Assembly: GCF_037023145.1 (NCBI RefSeq)
Contig: NZ_CP146092.1
Location: 1,116,001 to 1,180,000 of the forward strand
Source of the DNA: Ralstonia sp. RRA
Lineage (GTDB): Bacteria; Pseudomonadota; Gammaproteobacteria; Burkholderiales; Burkholderiaceae
Direction: 5' to 3'
Length of the DNA stretch: 64,000 bases
Shown here: piece after piece, positions 17,019 through 26,237 of the stretch
Position numbering within the stretch: position 1 is the first letter of the stretch
How the letters are laid out: each line of letters begins with the position of its first letter
Position numbers and translations under genes: made by a program
Notes under the pieces: generated by a model
What the model was told of the DNA's origin: nothing
The model's input: only the letters and a program-made list of their open reading frames with translations
Database searches by the model: none

Positions 17019-17282
17019 TCAGATAGTCAGCATGACGCTGAGCAGTTGACGCGCAACGGCCTTGAAGTCGCCCTGCGGTGAATAGGTGGACAGGGATTTG
17101 CCCTGATGTTTGACCGTGACGATGCCGTTGCGGGCCGAGTAGGTGGCCTCGATGCGGCGCCCGCTGCGTTCGATATGGAAGGCGACAGTCTCGGCCAGCA
17201 GGCGCGAGGTGTCAGACGGCGATGCAGACGACGAGCGGGACAGCGGGGGCGTGGCGATAGCTTGTTGGGCGGGGTGGCGCAT
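17019..17282 (-). CDS. Small protein of unknown function (87 aa)
   Basis: I do not recognise this 87-residue protein. It has a Ser/Pro-rich N-terminal third followed by a compact region with alternating charged and hydrophobic residues (VAFHIERSGRRIEATYSARNG), and no signal peptide or membrane helix. The ATG follows a very good GAGGAGG ribosome site, which is the main reason for believing that it is translated. It stands alone between the MFS gene and the dodecin gene. Confidence 0.6.
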   Translation of the reverse strand: MRHPAQQAIATPPLSRSSSASPSDTSRLLAETVAFHIERSGRRIEATYSARNGIVTVKHQGKSLSTYSPQGDFKAVARQLLSVMLTI

Positions 17283-17634
17283 TGCGCCTCCTCAAGGGGA
17301 CACGGGTGAACTACCTAAGGCACGTTCTGTGCCACCGGCAGAATGCCGTGATGTCATACAAAAGCCGCGCAGGATACCTGCGCAATATGACAGTTCAAGC
17401 AGATGCCGTGGCCGGGTTTGACGCGCCGCGTCGGTTGGCGTGACAAGCTTTGTCAATTTTGTAAACGCAATTAACCGCCAGGCATTCAATTCGCCCACCA
17501 AAAAATGGGCTGGCAGAGTGGGGCAGCAGCAGCCATTCTGGTAAGTGACGTGGCGCACGCTCAGTTGCGGGCACGTTCAGCGTGCAGTCTGCAGGAGACC
17601 TTCTGCACGACACCCAGACCAACATGGAGGCGAT
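17283..17634. other. Intergenic region upstream of dodecin gene
   Basis: About 350 bases without a gene. The part around 17445-17480 is AT-rich (TTTGTCAATTTTGTAAACGCAA) and may carry the promoter of the downstream small gene; a small stem GCCCA-CCAAAAAA-TGGGC lies at 17492-17509. I see no riboswitch or coding frame. Confidence 0.4.
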
Positions 17635-17883
17635 ATGGGTTCCCATACCTACAAGATGATCGAATTGGTGGGTTCTTCACCGGAGTCGAGCGACGCGGCC
17701 ATCCGCAATGCCGTCGCCCGGGCCGGCGAGACGCTGAAGTACCTGGACTGGTTTGAAGTGCTTGAGACGCGCGGCCACCTGGTGGATGGCAAGATCGCTC
17801 ACTGGCAGGTGACGATCAAGGTGGGGATGCGGCTGGAGAGCCTTGAGAGCGAAAAGCCTGCCGGCAAGAAGAAAGGCAAGTAG
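17635..17883 (+). CDS. Dodecin-family flavin-binding protein
   Basis: The 82-residue protein matches the dodecin fold: YKMIELVGSSPESSDAAIRNAVARAGETLKYLDWFEVLETRGHL, with the conserved Trp stacking on flavin, then a beta strand WQVTIKVGMRLE. Dodecins form hollow dodecamers that store or buffer flavins. This copy has a lysine-rich C-terminal tail (KPAGKKKGK) beyond the usual length of about 70. The ATG at 17635 follows TGGAGG. It is monocistronic and ends at a hairpin terminator. Confidence 0.9.
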   Translation: MGSHTYKMIELVGSSPESSDAAIRNAVARAGETLKYLDWFEVLETRGHLVDGKIAHWQVTIKVGMRLESLESEKPAGKKKGK

Positions 17884-17889
17884 GCAAAG

Positions 17890-17926
17890 AAAAAGGCAGC
17901 CAGGAATGCCTCCTGGCCGCCTTTTT
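17890..17926. terminator. Bidirectional intrinsic terminator
   Basis: AAAAAGGC-AGCCAGGA pairs with TCCTGGC-CGCCTTTTT around the loop ATGCC. With A and T runs on both sides it can stop both the dodecin transcript and the convergent phosphoesterase transcript ending at 17950. Confidence 0.85.
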
Positions 17927-17949
17927 CATGTGGACTGCGCTTGCAGGCG

Positions 17950-20097
17950 TTATTGCGACTGCGAGAAGTCCAGCGCGTTGGTCAGGTCGCCCATCGGCTT
18001 GTTGCCGTTGGAGACGAGTGCTGCGTCGCGTTGCTTCAGACCCGGCAGCGTCGGCAGGGCAAAGCGGTGCGTGATCAGGCGCAGCACCGACGCCGTGTCG
18101 TACTGGGTGTGGTCAACGAAACCCTTCTTGGCGAACGGCGAGACGATGATCGCCGGGATACGCGTGCCCGGGCCCCAGCGGTCAGCCTTCGGCACCGTGG
18201 CGTGGTCGTAGAAGCCACCGTTTTCGTCATACGTCACGACGATCACCATGTTCTTCCACTGCGGGCTCTTCTGCAGTTGGGCGATCACGTTGGCGATGTG
18301 GGCGTCACCGTCCGTCACGCTGGCGTAGCCAGGGTGCTGGTTCAGGTTGCCTTGCGGCTTGTAGAACGTCACGGCCGGCAGCTTGCCTGCGGCTGCATCT
18401 TGCAGGAACGCTGCGTCGTAATCCTTCAGGTGGGCCGCACGCTCGGTGGTACCGGTGGTGGTGGCCGGGTCGAAGCGCGTGAAGTAGTTGAACGGCTGGT
18501 GGTGCGGCTGGAACTGGATCGTGCCGCTGTAGATCACGCTGCGCGTGGCGTTCGGGGCGTCGGCGATGGCCGCGTTCCAGGCGCCGGCGTACCAGGCCCA
18601 GTTCACGCCCTTGGCGGTCAGCAGGTCACCAATGTTGGTCTGTTGCGATTGCGCCGGCATGGTCGATGCCTTGGTCGGGTCCGCATAGGCAGCGTTGCCG
18701 CTGGCCACGCCGTTGCCCGACGGCTGATACGGCGGCTGCATCGTGTTGACCGCGTAGAACACGCCCGAGCCATCGTCGGCCGTGAGCGTGCTGTCCTTGG
18801 CATAGACCGGGGCACCCGACAGGGCCGAGGTCGGGTTGTTCGTGCCCGGGTTGAGCACGGGGATGCCGTTTGCGTTGACGGTGACTTGCGAGATGTTGCC
18901 GCTGGCAACCGAGGTCTTTGCGTTCGGGTAGATCGGTGCGCAGGCGCAGATCAGGTACTGGTGGTTCAGGAACGAACCGCCAAAGGCGCCCTGGAAGAAG
19001 TTGTCGGCCAGCGTGTATTGCTTGGCAATGTTCCACATCGACATCTGGCTGCCGTCGTAGTAGCCCAGCGACAGGCCGCCCGCGTCGGAGTAGGCAGCGA
19101 ACATGTCGTTCTTGCCGCCGTTGATCTGCATCTGGTTGTTGTAGAAGCGGTGAACCAGGTCACGCGTGATGACGTTCTGCCCAACAACCGTGCTCGTGCC
19201 GTTGATGCCGTTCGGATTGTCGATCTGGAAGGGCTTATTGGCCCAGCCAGTGGTGCTGGCTTGCGGCAGCGTCACGGTCTGGCCGGCGGCGGTCAGGCCA
19301 CCCCAGGTCGGCGGCAGGCTCGGCAGCACGGAGCCGTCGAAGTCCTTTTGCGCGACGAACGAGCCGGTGGAGGTCGGGTTCACGCCGGGGATGCCGTTGG
19401 CGCCCGGGAACAGGCCGTACAGGTTGTCGAAACCGCGGTTTTCCGCGTAGATCACGACGATGGTCTGCACGTTGTTGTTCAGCGCCATGCGCTTGGCAAC
19501 GCCGTCGCGGATGCCCTTGTTGATGTCGCCGCCGGTGGCCACGGCATCGGCGATCAGCGCGATGGCCTGATCGATTTCAGCCTGCAGGGCCGCCTTGGTG
19601 TTGGCGTCGCTTTCCTTGTTGTGGTCTTCCAGCAGCTTGTCGATCGTCACGCCCAGGCGTGCGGCCAGGGCCGTCTTGGCAGCATTGATGTCGCCGCCGT
19701 TGCTGTCCATCAGGGCAGCCAGTTCCGTCGAGATTGCGCTGATCACGCCAGCAGCGCCGGCCGGTGCGCGGAACACCAGCGGTTGCGTGATGGCATTGTG
19801 GGCGCCCGTAGCCGGGTCATTGCGGAAAGCATCCGTGCCGACTTCCACCGTGATGGCGCCCGTGCCGCTCAGCGTGTACGCGCCGTTGGCATCGGTATAG
19901 GTGCTGGCTTCACCCGAATCGCACTTGCCGTTGTTGTTGGCATCGATGCAGACCTTGGCATGCTCGAAGTAGCTGCCGGTCACCACGCCCGAAGTGGACT
20001 GGGTGGAGGCGCTGCTGTTCGAGTCACTGCCGCCACAGGCGGACATGCTGGCCGCGACCAGCGCGGTCAGCGGCAGAAGACGGAATGCTCGGCTCAT
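17950..20097 (-). CDS. Phosphoesterase-family lipoprotein (acid phosphatase / phospholipase C-like)
   Basis: The 715-residue protein starts with a lipoprotein signal (lipobox-like ASMSAC). Residues about 30-75 hold a small calcium/SdrD-like insert (DANNNGKCDSGEASTYTDANG), then the phosphoesterase domain: IVVIYAENRGFDNLYG, YLICACAPIYPNAK, and the C-terminal metal-site block VVTYDENGGFYDHATVPKAD, GPGTRIPAIIVSPFAKKGFVDH and TASVLRLITHRF. The usual ENRSFD motif carries Gly in place of Ser. It probably releases phosphate from organic esters in the periplasm or at the cell surface. ATG 20097 follows CAGGGA. A Pho-box-like site lies about 200 bases upstream. Confidence 0.87.
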   Translation of the reverse strand: MSRAFRLLPLTALVAASMSACGGSDSNSSASTQSTSGVVTGSYFEHAKVCIDANNNGKCDSGEASTYTDANGAYTLSGTGAITVEVGTDAFRNDPATGAHNAITQPLVFRAPAGAAGVISAISTELAALMDSNGGDINAAKTALAARLGVTIDKLLEDHNKESDANTKAALQAEIDQAIALIADAVATGGDINKGIRDGVAKRMALNNNVQTIVVIYAENRGFDNLYGLFPGANGIPGVNPTSTGSFVAQKDFDGSVLPSLPPTWGGLTAAGQTVTLPQASTTGWANKPFQIDNPNGINGTSTVVGQNVITRDLVHRFYNNQMQINGGKNDMFAAYSDAGGLSLGYYDGSQMSMWNIAKQYTLADNFFQGAFGGSFLNHQYLICACAPIYPNAKTSVASGNISQVTVNANGIPVLNPGTNNPTSALSGAPVYAKDSTLTADDGSGVFYAVNTMQPPYQPSGNGVASGNAAYADPTKASTMPAQSQQTNIGDLLTAKGVNWAWYAGAWNAAIADAPNATRSVIYSGTIQFQPHHQPFNYFTRFDPATTTGTTERAAHLKDYDAAFLQDAAAGKLPAVTFYKPQGNLNQHPGYASVTDGDAHIANVIAQLQKSPQWKNMVIVVTYDENGGFYDHATVPKADRWGPGTRIPAIIVSPFAKKGFVDHTQYDTASVLRLITHRFALPTLPGLKQRDAALVSNGNKPMGDLTNALDFSQSQ

Positions 20098-20292
20098 GAT
20101 TTCCCTGGATTGTTGTGGGGGGGACGAAAGCGAGCCGGAGTCTGGTCTTCCTGTGTGACAAGTTGATGATGAAAACGTTGGCCTGAAGCGAGTCTCGGCC
20201 CAATTGATCGTGATAACCATCATCAGGAGGAGTAGGGGCACCACCGAACGTTTGAAGACATTTGCCACCATGAACGTTCTCCAAGGGCTGAC

Positions 20293-20310
20293 GTGACAGA
20301 CGGTTGACGA
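20293..20310 (-). promoter_or_regulatory. Candidate Pho box upstream of phosphoesterase gene
   Basis: Read on the minus strand the site is TCGTCAACCGTCTGTCAC, two TGTCA-like repeats 11 bases apart. Twelve of 18 positions agree with the PhoB consensus CTGTCATAWAWCTGTCAY, the downstream half almost perfectly. It lies in the region shared by the divergent phosphoesterase and cytochrome peroxidase genes. Control by phosphate would suit the phosphatase; this is inference. Confidence 0.4.
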
Positions 20311-20371
20311 CATCAAAGTGTCATCACTTGCATGCTAAGTTGCAAGGCTCCCAATATTCCGCCCACCGCCA

Positions 20372-21766
20372 ATGCGCCGCCTTTTGCCTGTTGCCACGTT
20401 TCGCGTGATCGCTGTTTCGGCGCTTGCGCTTGCCGGGTTGGCTGCGTGTGGACGCGGCGAGCCCTCCTCGGCGCAGGCGGCGACGGCCGCCTCGGTTCCG
20501 TCGGCTTCTGTGCCTGTAGTCACGCCGGTGGTTGCCTCCGCACCGGCAGCACCGGCCTATGAAAAGGCCTTCTACACAATGATGGCGACGCGCCGTCCAT
20601 CGGTGGCGGCAATGACGGCACTGGGCAAGGCGCTGTTCTTTGATCCGGCGCTGTCCGCCTCCGGCAAGCAGGCCTGCGCAAGCTGCCATAGCCCCACCCA
20701 CGCCTACGGCCCGCCGAACGATCTGTCCGTGCAATTGGGCGGCACCGACATGCACAAGACCGGCGTGCGCGCCGCGCCGTCATTGCGCTACATCCAGAAT
20801 GTGCCGCCTTTCTCCGAGCACTTCTACGAGAACGACGGCAACGATTCCGAAGACCAGGGCCCGACCGGCGGCTACACCTGGGACGGCCGTGTGTCGTCCA
20901 CGCACGACCAGGCACGCATCCCGCTGCTCTCCGCGCACGAGATGGCCAACGGCACGCCGGCTGCGGTGGTGGCCAAGCTGCGCAATGGCCGCCACGCGCA
21001 GACATTTCGTCAGGTGTTTGGTAACGATATTCTCGACAACGAAGACACCGCCTTCCGCGCCGCGCTGATGGCGCTGGAGGTGTTTCAGCAGACGCCGTCG
21101 GAGTTCTATCCGTACGACAGCAAGTACGACGCGTTTTTGCGCCGCCAGGTCAAGCTGTCGCCGCAGGAGATGCGTGGCCTGCAGGTCTTTGCCGATCCGG
21201 CCAAGGGCAACTGCGCCACGTGCCACGTGAGCGCAATCAAGCAGGACGGTGCCTTCCCTGCGTTCACCGATTTTGGCCACATTGCCGTGGGCGTGCCGCG
21301 CAACCGCACGCTGGCAGCCAATGCCGATCCGGCGTTCTTTGACCTGGGCCTGTGCGGCCCCGACCGGACCGACCTGAAAGACCACACTGACTACTGCGGA
21401 CGCTTCCGCACGCCGTCACTGCGCAACGTGGCGCTGCGCAAGACGTTCTTCCACAACGGCGCCATCCACTCGCTGGAAGACGCCGTGCGTTTCTACGCCC
21501 AGCGCGATACCCAGCCGCAGAAGTGGTATCCGCGCAAGGCCGACGGCACTGTCGACAAGTTCGACGATCTGCCTGCCCAGTACCGCGCCAACGTCAACAT
21601 GGAGCCGCCCTTCGGTGGCAAGCCCGGCGACAAGCCGGTGCTCTCCGAGGCTGACGTACGCGACATCGTTGCCTTCCTCAAAACACTGACCGACGGCTAT
21701 CGTCCCGTGCAGGCTCCGAAGCCGGCCGCGCAAGCCACCCGGGCTTCCCAGATGGCCCAGCGCTGA
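20372..21766 (+). CDS. Di-haem cytochrome c peroxidase (CcpA/MauG family) lipoprotein
   Basis: The 464-residue exported protein has a lipoprotein signal (LALAGLAACGRGE) and two haem c sites, CASCH (with SPTHAYGP) and CATCH (with VSAIKQDGAFPAFTDFGH). Between them is the WDGRVSSTHDQA segment typical of the family, and after them RTPSLRNVALRKTFFHNG. Such enzymes reduce hydrogen peroxide or oxidise other substrates in the periplasm. The long linker and late HDQARIPLLSAHEMAN place it with the MauG-like branch as much as classical CcpA. It is divergent from the phosphoesterase gene and probably shares its control region. No strong ribosome site is seen before the ATG. Confidence 0.9.
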   Translation: MRRLLPVATFRVIAVSALALAGLAACGRGEPSSAQAATAASVPSASVPVVTPVVASAPAAPAYEKAFYTMMATRRPSVAAMTALGKALFFDPALSASGKQACASCHSPTHAYGPPNDLSVQLGGTDMHKTGVRAAPSLRYIQNVPPFSEHFYENDGNDSEDQGPTGGYTWDGRVSSTHDQARIPLLSAHEMANGTPAAVVAKLRNGRHAQTFRQVFGNDILDNEDTAFRAALMALEVFQQTPSEFYPYDSKYDAFLRRQVKLSPQEMRGLQVFADPAKGNCATCHVSAIKQDGAFPAFTDFGHIAVGVPRNRTLAANADPAFFDLGLCGPDRTDLKDHTDYCGRFRTPSLRNVALRKTFFHNGAIHSLEDAVRFYAQRDTQPQKWYPRKADGTVDKFDDLPAQYRANVNMEPPFGGKPGDKPVLSEADVRDIVAFLKTLTDGYRPVQAPKPAAQATRASQMAQR

Positions 21767-21875
21767 GCACATGGGCGTCCGGCCCATCTGTTGCGTTCTC
21801 TGCCGCAGCGCGGGCCATGCGTGCGCTGCGGTTATCATCGGCGCATTGCGTTTGCGCTGTCACTGACTTCTCCCT

Positions 21876-23453
21876 ATGACCTGGCTTGCTGACCCGTCCA
21901 TCTGGATCGGCCTGTTCACCCTGGTGGTGCTCGAGATTGTTCTCGGCATCGACAACCTCGTTTTTATCGCCATCCTCGTCAACAAGCTGCCGCCGGCGCA
22001 GCGCGATCGTGCCCGGATGATCGGCCTGGGGCTGGCGCTGGGGATGCGGGTGGTGTTGCTCATGGCCATGTCATGGCTGATCGGGCTCACCAAGCCGCTG
22101 CTGACGATCGGGCCGGTGGATCTGTCGGGGCGCTCGATCATCCTGCTGCTGGGTGGGTTCTTCCTGCTGTTCAAGGCTACGTCCGAGCTGCACGAGCGCC
22201 TGGATGGCGAGCCGCAGGACGAGAGCCACGGCACCGGCCACGGCAAGTTCTGGAACGTGATCGCGCAGGTGGTGATCCTGGATGCGGTGTTCTCCATCGA
22301 CTCCGTCATCACTGCGGTGGGCATGGTCAACGACCTGCCGGTGATGATTGCCGCCGTGGTGATCGCCATGGGTGCCATGCTGTTTGCGTCGCGTCCGCTG
22401 ACGAACTTCGTCAACGCGCATCGCACCGTGGTGGTGCTGTGCCTGAGCTTCCTGCTGATGATCGGTTTCAGCCTGGTGGCGGAAGGGCTGGGCTTCCATA
22501 TTCCGAAGGGCTATCTGTATGCGGCCATCGGTTTCTCGATCCTGATCGAGTTTTTCAACCAGGTGGCCCAACGCAATACCGTGCGCTACGAGCGCCGCCG
22601 TCCGCTGCGTGAGCGCACCGCCGACGCCGTGCTAAGCCTGCTGGGCGATCGCCGCGGTACCCCTGCCGATACCGAGGCCCACGAAACCGCGCCCCATGCG
22701 GACCAGCCCGCGCCCGAGACGGTGTTCCGCCCCGAAGAGCGCAGCATGGTCAGCGGCGTGCTGGATCTGGCAGAACGCTCCGTGCGTTCGATCATGACGC
22801 CGCGCCACGACATCTCGTGGGTGGACCTGGATGCCGATCCGGCAACCACGCGCAAGTTGTTGCTGGCGGTACCGCACAACCAGTTTCCGGTCTGCCGCGG
22901 CGGGCTGGATGACCTGGTGGGCGTGGCACGCGCCAAGGACTTGATGGGCGATCTCGATACGCGCGGCACCATCGACGTGGAACGCTCGGTGAAGCCCGCG
23001 CTCAAGGTGGGGGACAACATCGGCATCCTGCGTCTGATGGACAAACTCAAGCGCGCGCGCGGACGCATGATGGTGGTGACCGATTCACTGGACGTGATAC
23101 AGGGCGTGGTCACCCCCATCGACGTCCTCGAAGCCATTGCCGGCGAGTTTCCCGATGAGGACGAGCGTCTGGGCGTGGTTGAAGTGGGCGAAGGCTGTTG
23201 GGAGGTTGCTGGCGAGGCTGATCTGCGCCAGCTCGAAGACGTATTGCACGTCGACTGGCTGCTCGACGAAGGCGGCGGTGCCACGAGCCTGGGCGGCTAC
23301 CTGTTCAACCAGTGGGATCGCCTGCCTGAGGTGGGCGACTCGCTGGTGCGCCACGATTTGCGCTTCGTCGTGCTGGAAGCCGGCAGCCGCCGCATCGTGC
23401 GCGTGCGCATCGAGCGCATGGAGGAGGTGACGGCGCCCGACGCCGAAGCCTAA
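21876..23453 (+). CDS. TerC-CBS-CorC/HlyC fusion membrane protein
   Basis: The 525-residue protein has an N-terminal TerC domain of about seven membrane segments with the metal-binding acidic motifs [15 protein letters not shown] and [15 protein letters not shown] linker leads to paired CBS domains (about 285-420: [51 protein letters not shown]) and a C-terminal CorC_HlyC domain ([14 protein letters not shown]). Relatives such as YoaE/YegH are thought to take part in metal ion export or metallation of exoenzymes; a role in tellurite resistance should not be assumed. Its stop overlaps the stop region of the convergent gene by four bases. Confidence 0.9.
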   Translation: MTWLADPSIWIGLFTLVVLEIVLGIDNLVFIAILVNKLPPAQRDRARMIGLGLALGMRVVLLMAMSWLIGLTKPLLTIGPVDLSGRSIILLLGGFFLLFKATSELHERLDGEPQDESHGTGHGKFWNVIAQVVILDAVFSIDSVITAVGMVNDLPVMIAAVVIAMGAMLFASRPLTNFVNAHRTVVVLCLSFLLMIGFSLVAEGLGFHIPKGYLYAAIGFSILIEFFNQVAQRNTVRYERRRPLRERTADAVLSLLGDRRGTPADTEAHETAPHADQPAPETVFRPEERSMVSGVLDLAERSVRSIMTPRHDISWVDLDADPATTRKLLLAVPHNQFPVCRGGLDDLVGVARAKDLMGDLDTRGTIDVERSVKPALKVGDNIGILRLMDKLKRARGRMMVVTDSLDVIQGVVTPIDVLEAIAGEFPDEDERLGVVEVGEGCWEVAGEADLRQLEDVLHVDWLLDEGGGATSLGGYLFNQWDRLPEVGDSLVRHDLRFVVLEAGSRRIVRVRIERMEEVTAPDAEA

Positions 23454-24142
23454 GCCACGTATTCCGGCGCCGCCGCACTCAGCAGGCGGGGCGCCGAGAC
23501 CCGCATCCCGGCAGCCGTCAGTGTTGCCGCCAGCGTTTCCAGCAGCGCGCGCACGTCTGCCGCTGCGTTTGCGTGCATGCCTTCCGCCACGATCAACGCG
23601 CTCGATGTGTCTGCGCGGACAGCCGAATCGCCGCTCTGGCGGTGGCACCAGCGGCGCGCATGCGCATGGTTGGCGCCATCGGCAAAGATCACCTCATCCA
23701 CATCGGGCTGCTCGATTTCGCCGGCGAAGGTCAGATAGCGCTCGTCGCCAGTGGCGCGGCGGACGGTCAGATGCCCGTCGATGGCCGTTGCATCGAACAC
23801 CGCCACCGGAATCGCAAACGCGAGCGAGCCCGCGTTGCAGATGTCGATCAGCGGATGTAGTTGCGGTAGCGCGTCGTCCTTCCTGAAGCGCCGCAAGAGC
23901 GATTCCGCAGCGCAGCGGTATTGCGTGGGTTTCAGGCCCATGCGTGAGAACGCGCGTCGCCACGCCTGGATTTCGGGCAATTCGCCTTCCGGTGTGCCTG
24001 CCAACCGAGCGCGCGCGGTTGCCTGCAGCCGGGCAATCTCCGCATCGACGCTCGCATCCTGTCGGACACCCTCGACGGACAGCACGCCGGGCACGAGTTC
24101 GGGAAAGTCTTGCCAGATCTGTGGGGCATGAATGAAGTGCAT
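23450..24142 (-). CDS. B3/B4 (PheT editing-type) domain protein
   Basis: The 230-residue protein consists of a B3/B4 domain as found in the editing site of phenylalanyl-tRNA synthetase beta: [51 protein letters not shown] and [22 protein letters not shown]. Stand-alone copies are common but of unproven role; some may act on mischarged amino acids. The ATG at 24142 lies two bases after the stop of the EamA transporter gene, so the pair is translationally coupled. That pairing suggests a shared task in amino acid handling, which is inference. Confidence 0.82.
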   Translation of the reverse strand: MHFIHAPQIWQDFPELVPGVLSVEGVRQDASVDAEIARLQATARARLAGTPEGELPEIQAWRRAFSRMGLKPTQYRCAAESLLRRFRKDDALPQLHPLIDICNAGSLAFAIPVAVFDATAIDGHLTVRRATGDERYLTFAGEIEQPDVDEVIFADGANHAHARRWCHRQSGDSAVRADTSSALIVAEGMHANAAADVRALLETLAATLTAAGMRVSAPRLLSAAAPEYVA

Positions 24143-24144
24143 GG

Positions 24145-25062
24145 TCAGGTGGATTCCTTGGGTCGGGAAGAAACCGGCGCAGACGAACGCGCCAAGGCGA
24201 GGCTCAATACCGCCGCCAGCACACATGTGATACCGCTGATCTGCCGCACGCTGACCACCTCGCCGAGCAGCACGGCGGCGAACACGACTGCGGCCACCGG
24301 CGCGAGGGCGGTGAAGAGCGCAGCCTCTGCGCCGCTCACGCGTGCGGCCCCCGCATACCAGAGCACAAAGCCGCCGACGGTGGGCACGATGGCGTAGTAG
24401 GCAACAGCGGCCAGTGCATGCGTTGCCTGGGCGGAGGCATGCAGTTGCCAGGGGGCTTCCCATAAGGCGGGCAGCAAGGCCGTCAGCAAGCCAAACATGC
24501 TCATCAGGGTGGATAGCGCCAGCGGCGGCACAGGTGTGCGCAACCGCTTGTTGAGCAGGATGAACAGCCCTTCGCACACCACCGCGCCAATCACCAGCAC
24601 GTTTCCCACCAGCGGATGCGCGGCGTCGCCACCTGGTTGGAACGCGATGGCCAACACGCCGGCCGTCGCCAGTGCAATTGCCCCTAATACCGCGCGCCCT
24701 GGCCGTTCACCCAGCACCACAATGGCAATGAGCGCGGATACCACCGGCAACGTGCCGATGATGACGCCCGCATCTGCCGCAGACGCATACCGAAGCCCCG
24801 AGATCAGCAGCGTCGTATAGCCCACGCTGCCGGCCGCCGCCTGCAGGAACAGCAGGCCCCACGCCTTGCGTGAAAGCACGGGCCAGCGCGCCCCCGTCAC
24901 GCGCATGGCAATGAGAAACAGCGGCAGCGCTATCGCAAAGCGCAACGCGGTGGCGGTGAATGGCGGGAGCCCGGCGGCGATGATCTTGCTGGCTGCAACC
25001 GTGCTGCCCACCAGCACCATCGCCAGTGCGAGGTAAAGGCAGCCTTCGAGGCGTCTGGACAT
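24145..25062 (-). CDS. EamA/DMT-family transporter
   Basis: A 305-residue inner-membrane protein with ten predicted helices in two EamA repeats (first repeat starts GCLYLALAMVLVGSTVAASKIIAAGLPP, second VLVIGAVVCEGLFILLNKRL). Family members export amino acids or other small metabolites. The next gene begins two bases after its stop, and an AraC regulator lies 87 bases upstream on the same strand, so the three may form a unit in which the regulator controls the exporter. Confidence 0.88.
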   Translation of the reverse strand: MSRRLEGCLYLALAMVLVGSTVAASKIIAAGLPPFTATALRFAIALPLFLIAMRVTGARWPVLSRKAWGLLFLQAAAGSVGYTTLLISGLRYASAADAGVIIGTLPVVSALIAIVVLGERPGRAVLGAIALATAGVLAIAFQPGGDAAHPLVGNVLVIGAVVCEGLFILLNKRLRTPVPPLALSTLMSMFGLLTALLPALWEAPWQLHASAQATHALAAVAYYAIVPTVGGFVLWYAGAARVSGAEAALFTALAPVAAVVFAAVLLGEVVSVRQISGITCVLAAVLSLALARSSAPVSSRPKEST

Positions 25063-25149
25063 GTCGAACCCTGCGTCTGTGAAAGCCCGCAGGATGGCCG
25101 CGCCCGAAGCGCACGTCTTGAACGAAATTGCAGGGGGGGAGGCGGCCGG

Positions 25150-25962
25150 TTACCGCGCCGCCGCCACCATGCCCGGCGATACGCCGTACTTGCGCACGAA
25201 CTGGCGGGTCATGTGACTTTGGTCGGCAAAACCGCAGGCCGCGGCGGTCTCTGCCAGCGGTAGCCCCTGGGCGATCAAACGGCGCGCGAGAGCAACGCGC
25301 CGCTGCAATTGATAGGCATGCGGCGTGAGGCCCGTGACACGCGCAAAGCCGCGCAACACCTGAAAGCGGCTGAGACCGGTCTCTTGGGCAAGATCGAGCA
25401 GGGAGACCGCGGCGGCCGGGTCATCGTCAATGCGCATGCGCGCGATGCGGATGGCGTCGGGGGCATCGTCGGCGTGGCTGTTGGCGGTATGCAGCGCATC
25501 GGCCAGCACCGATAGCAGCAACTGCTCGCGCAGCAGTGCATCGCATTGTGCGGCGGGTGCCGTCATTTGCCCGAACAACAGGTGCACACGCCGTGCCAAG
25601 TTGACGTCGTGCGCGACTGGGCGGTCGAATTCGGCATTGTCGTTGCCGATCAGGAGATCATGCGCAAGCGCGCCGACCGTGCCCGGGTCGAAGTACAGCA
25701 TGCGCCAGGCACGGCCCGCATCGCCAATCGGGGTACCGTCGTGCACCTCGGCCGGGTTGACCATGATGACGTCGCCTGCACCGGCTTCCACCATGCCGCG
25801 CCCGCTGAATGACTTCTGTGCACCCCGGTCGACAATGCCAATGCCGAACTGCTCGTGCGTGTGGCGCGGGAATGTGTGGCCGGAGTCGGCGGCAACGGCC
25901 TCCACGCCGTGCATGGCGCAGCGGAGCATCGAGAAAGCAGTCTGGGCCGGCCGGCTGGGCAA
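25150..25962 (-). CDS. AraC-family regulator with cupin sensor domain
   Basis: The 270-residue protein has an N-terminal cupin-like AraC_binding domain (GHTFPRHTHEQFGIGIVDRG, DVIMVNPAEVHDG) and two C-terminal helix-turn-helix units (LSRFQVLRGFARVTGLTPHAYQLQ and ETAAACGFADQSHMTRQFVRKYGVSPG). The best start is TTG at 25962, six bases after AGGAGA; ATG 25929 is an alternative. The location just upstream of the EamA-B3/B4 pair suggests that it controls amino acid export, as several cupin-AraC proteins next to transporters do. Confidence 0.87.
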   Translation of the reverse strand: MPSRPAQTAFSMLRCAMHGVEAVAADSGHTFPRHTHEQFGIGIVDRGAQKSFSGRGMVEAGAGDVIMVNPAEVHDGTPIGDAGRAWRMLYFDPGTVGALAHDLLIGNDNAEFDRPVAHDVNLARRVHLLFGQMTAPAAQCDALLREQLLLSVLADALHTANSHADDAPDAIRIARMRIDDDPAAAVSLLDLAQETGLSRFQVLRGFARVTGLTPHAYQLQRRVALARRLIAQGLPLAETAAACGFADQSHMTRQFVRKYGVSPGMVAAAR

Positions 25963-26237
25963 GGCGGGTCTCCTGGCGGGAGGGCGAATGCAGCAGGATA
26001 GCGTGCTTTACGGGGCAGGGCGCAACGAGGCGGCCGACCGCGGCACGTGCGCGCGGCGCCATATCGAAACGCCGTGGAACGTGTTCTTCTCATTTCGCTC
26101 AATTTCTAGCGCCTTGCGGTTGTTATCCTCAAGACTTCCCGCCCCGGGGTCACCCGGTAAGATGATGCAGAGCCTGAAGCTTCGCCATGCGGGAATCGTC
26201 CCCGCTGGGGCGGGCGACAGTGTGTTGGCATCCATCC

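Noticed and set aside
17950..20316. A longer start for the phosphoesterase at 20316
   Set aside because: Start at 20097 has a ribosome site and begins a clean lipoprotein signal; the longer form would place it internally and overlap the Pho-box-like site.
21876..23453. Tellurite resistance operon
   Set aside because: Only a TerC-type domain is present, fused to CBS/CorC domains, with no other ter genes.
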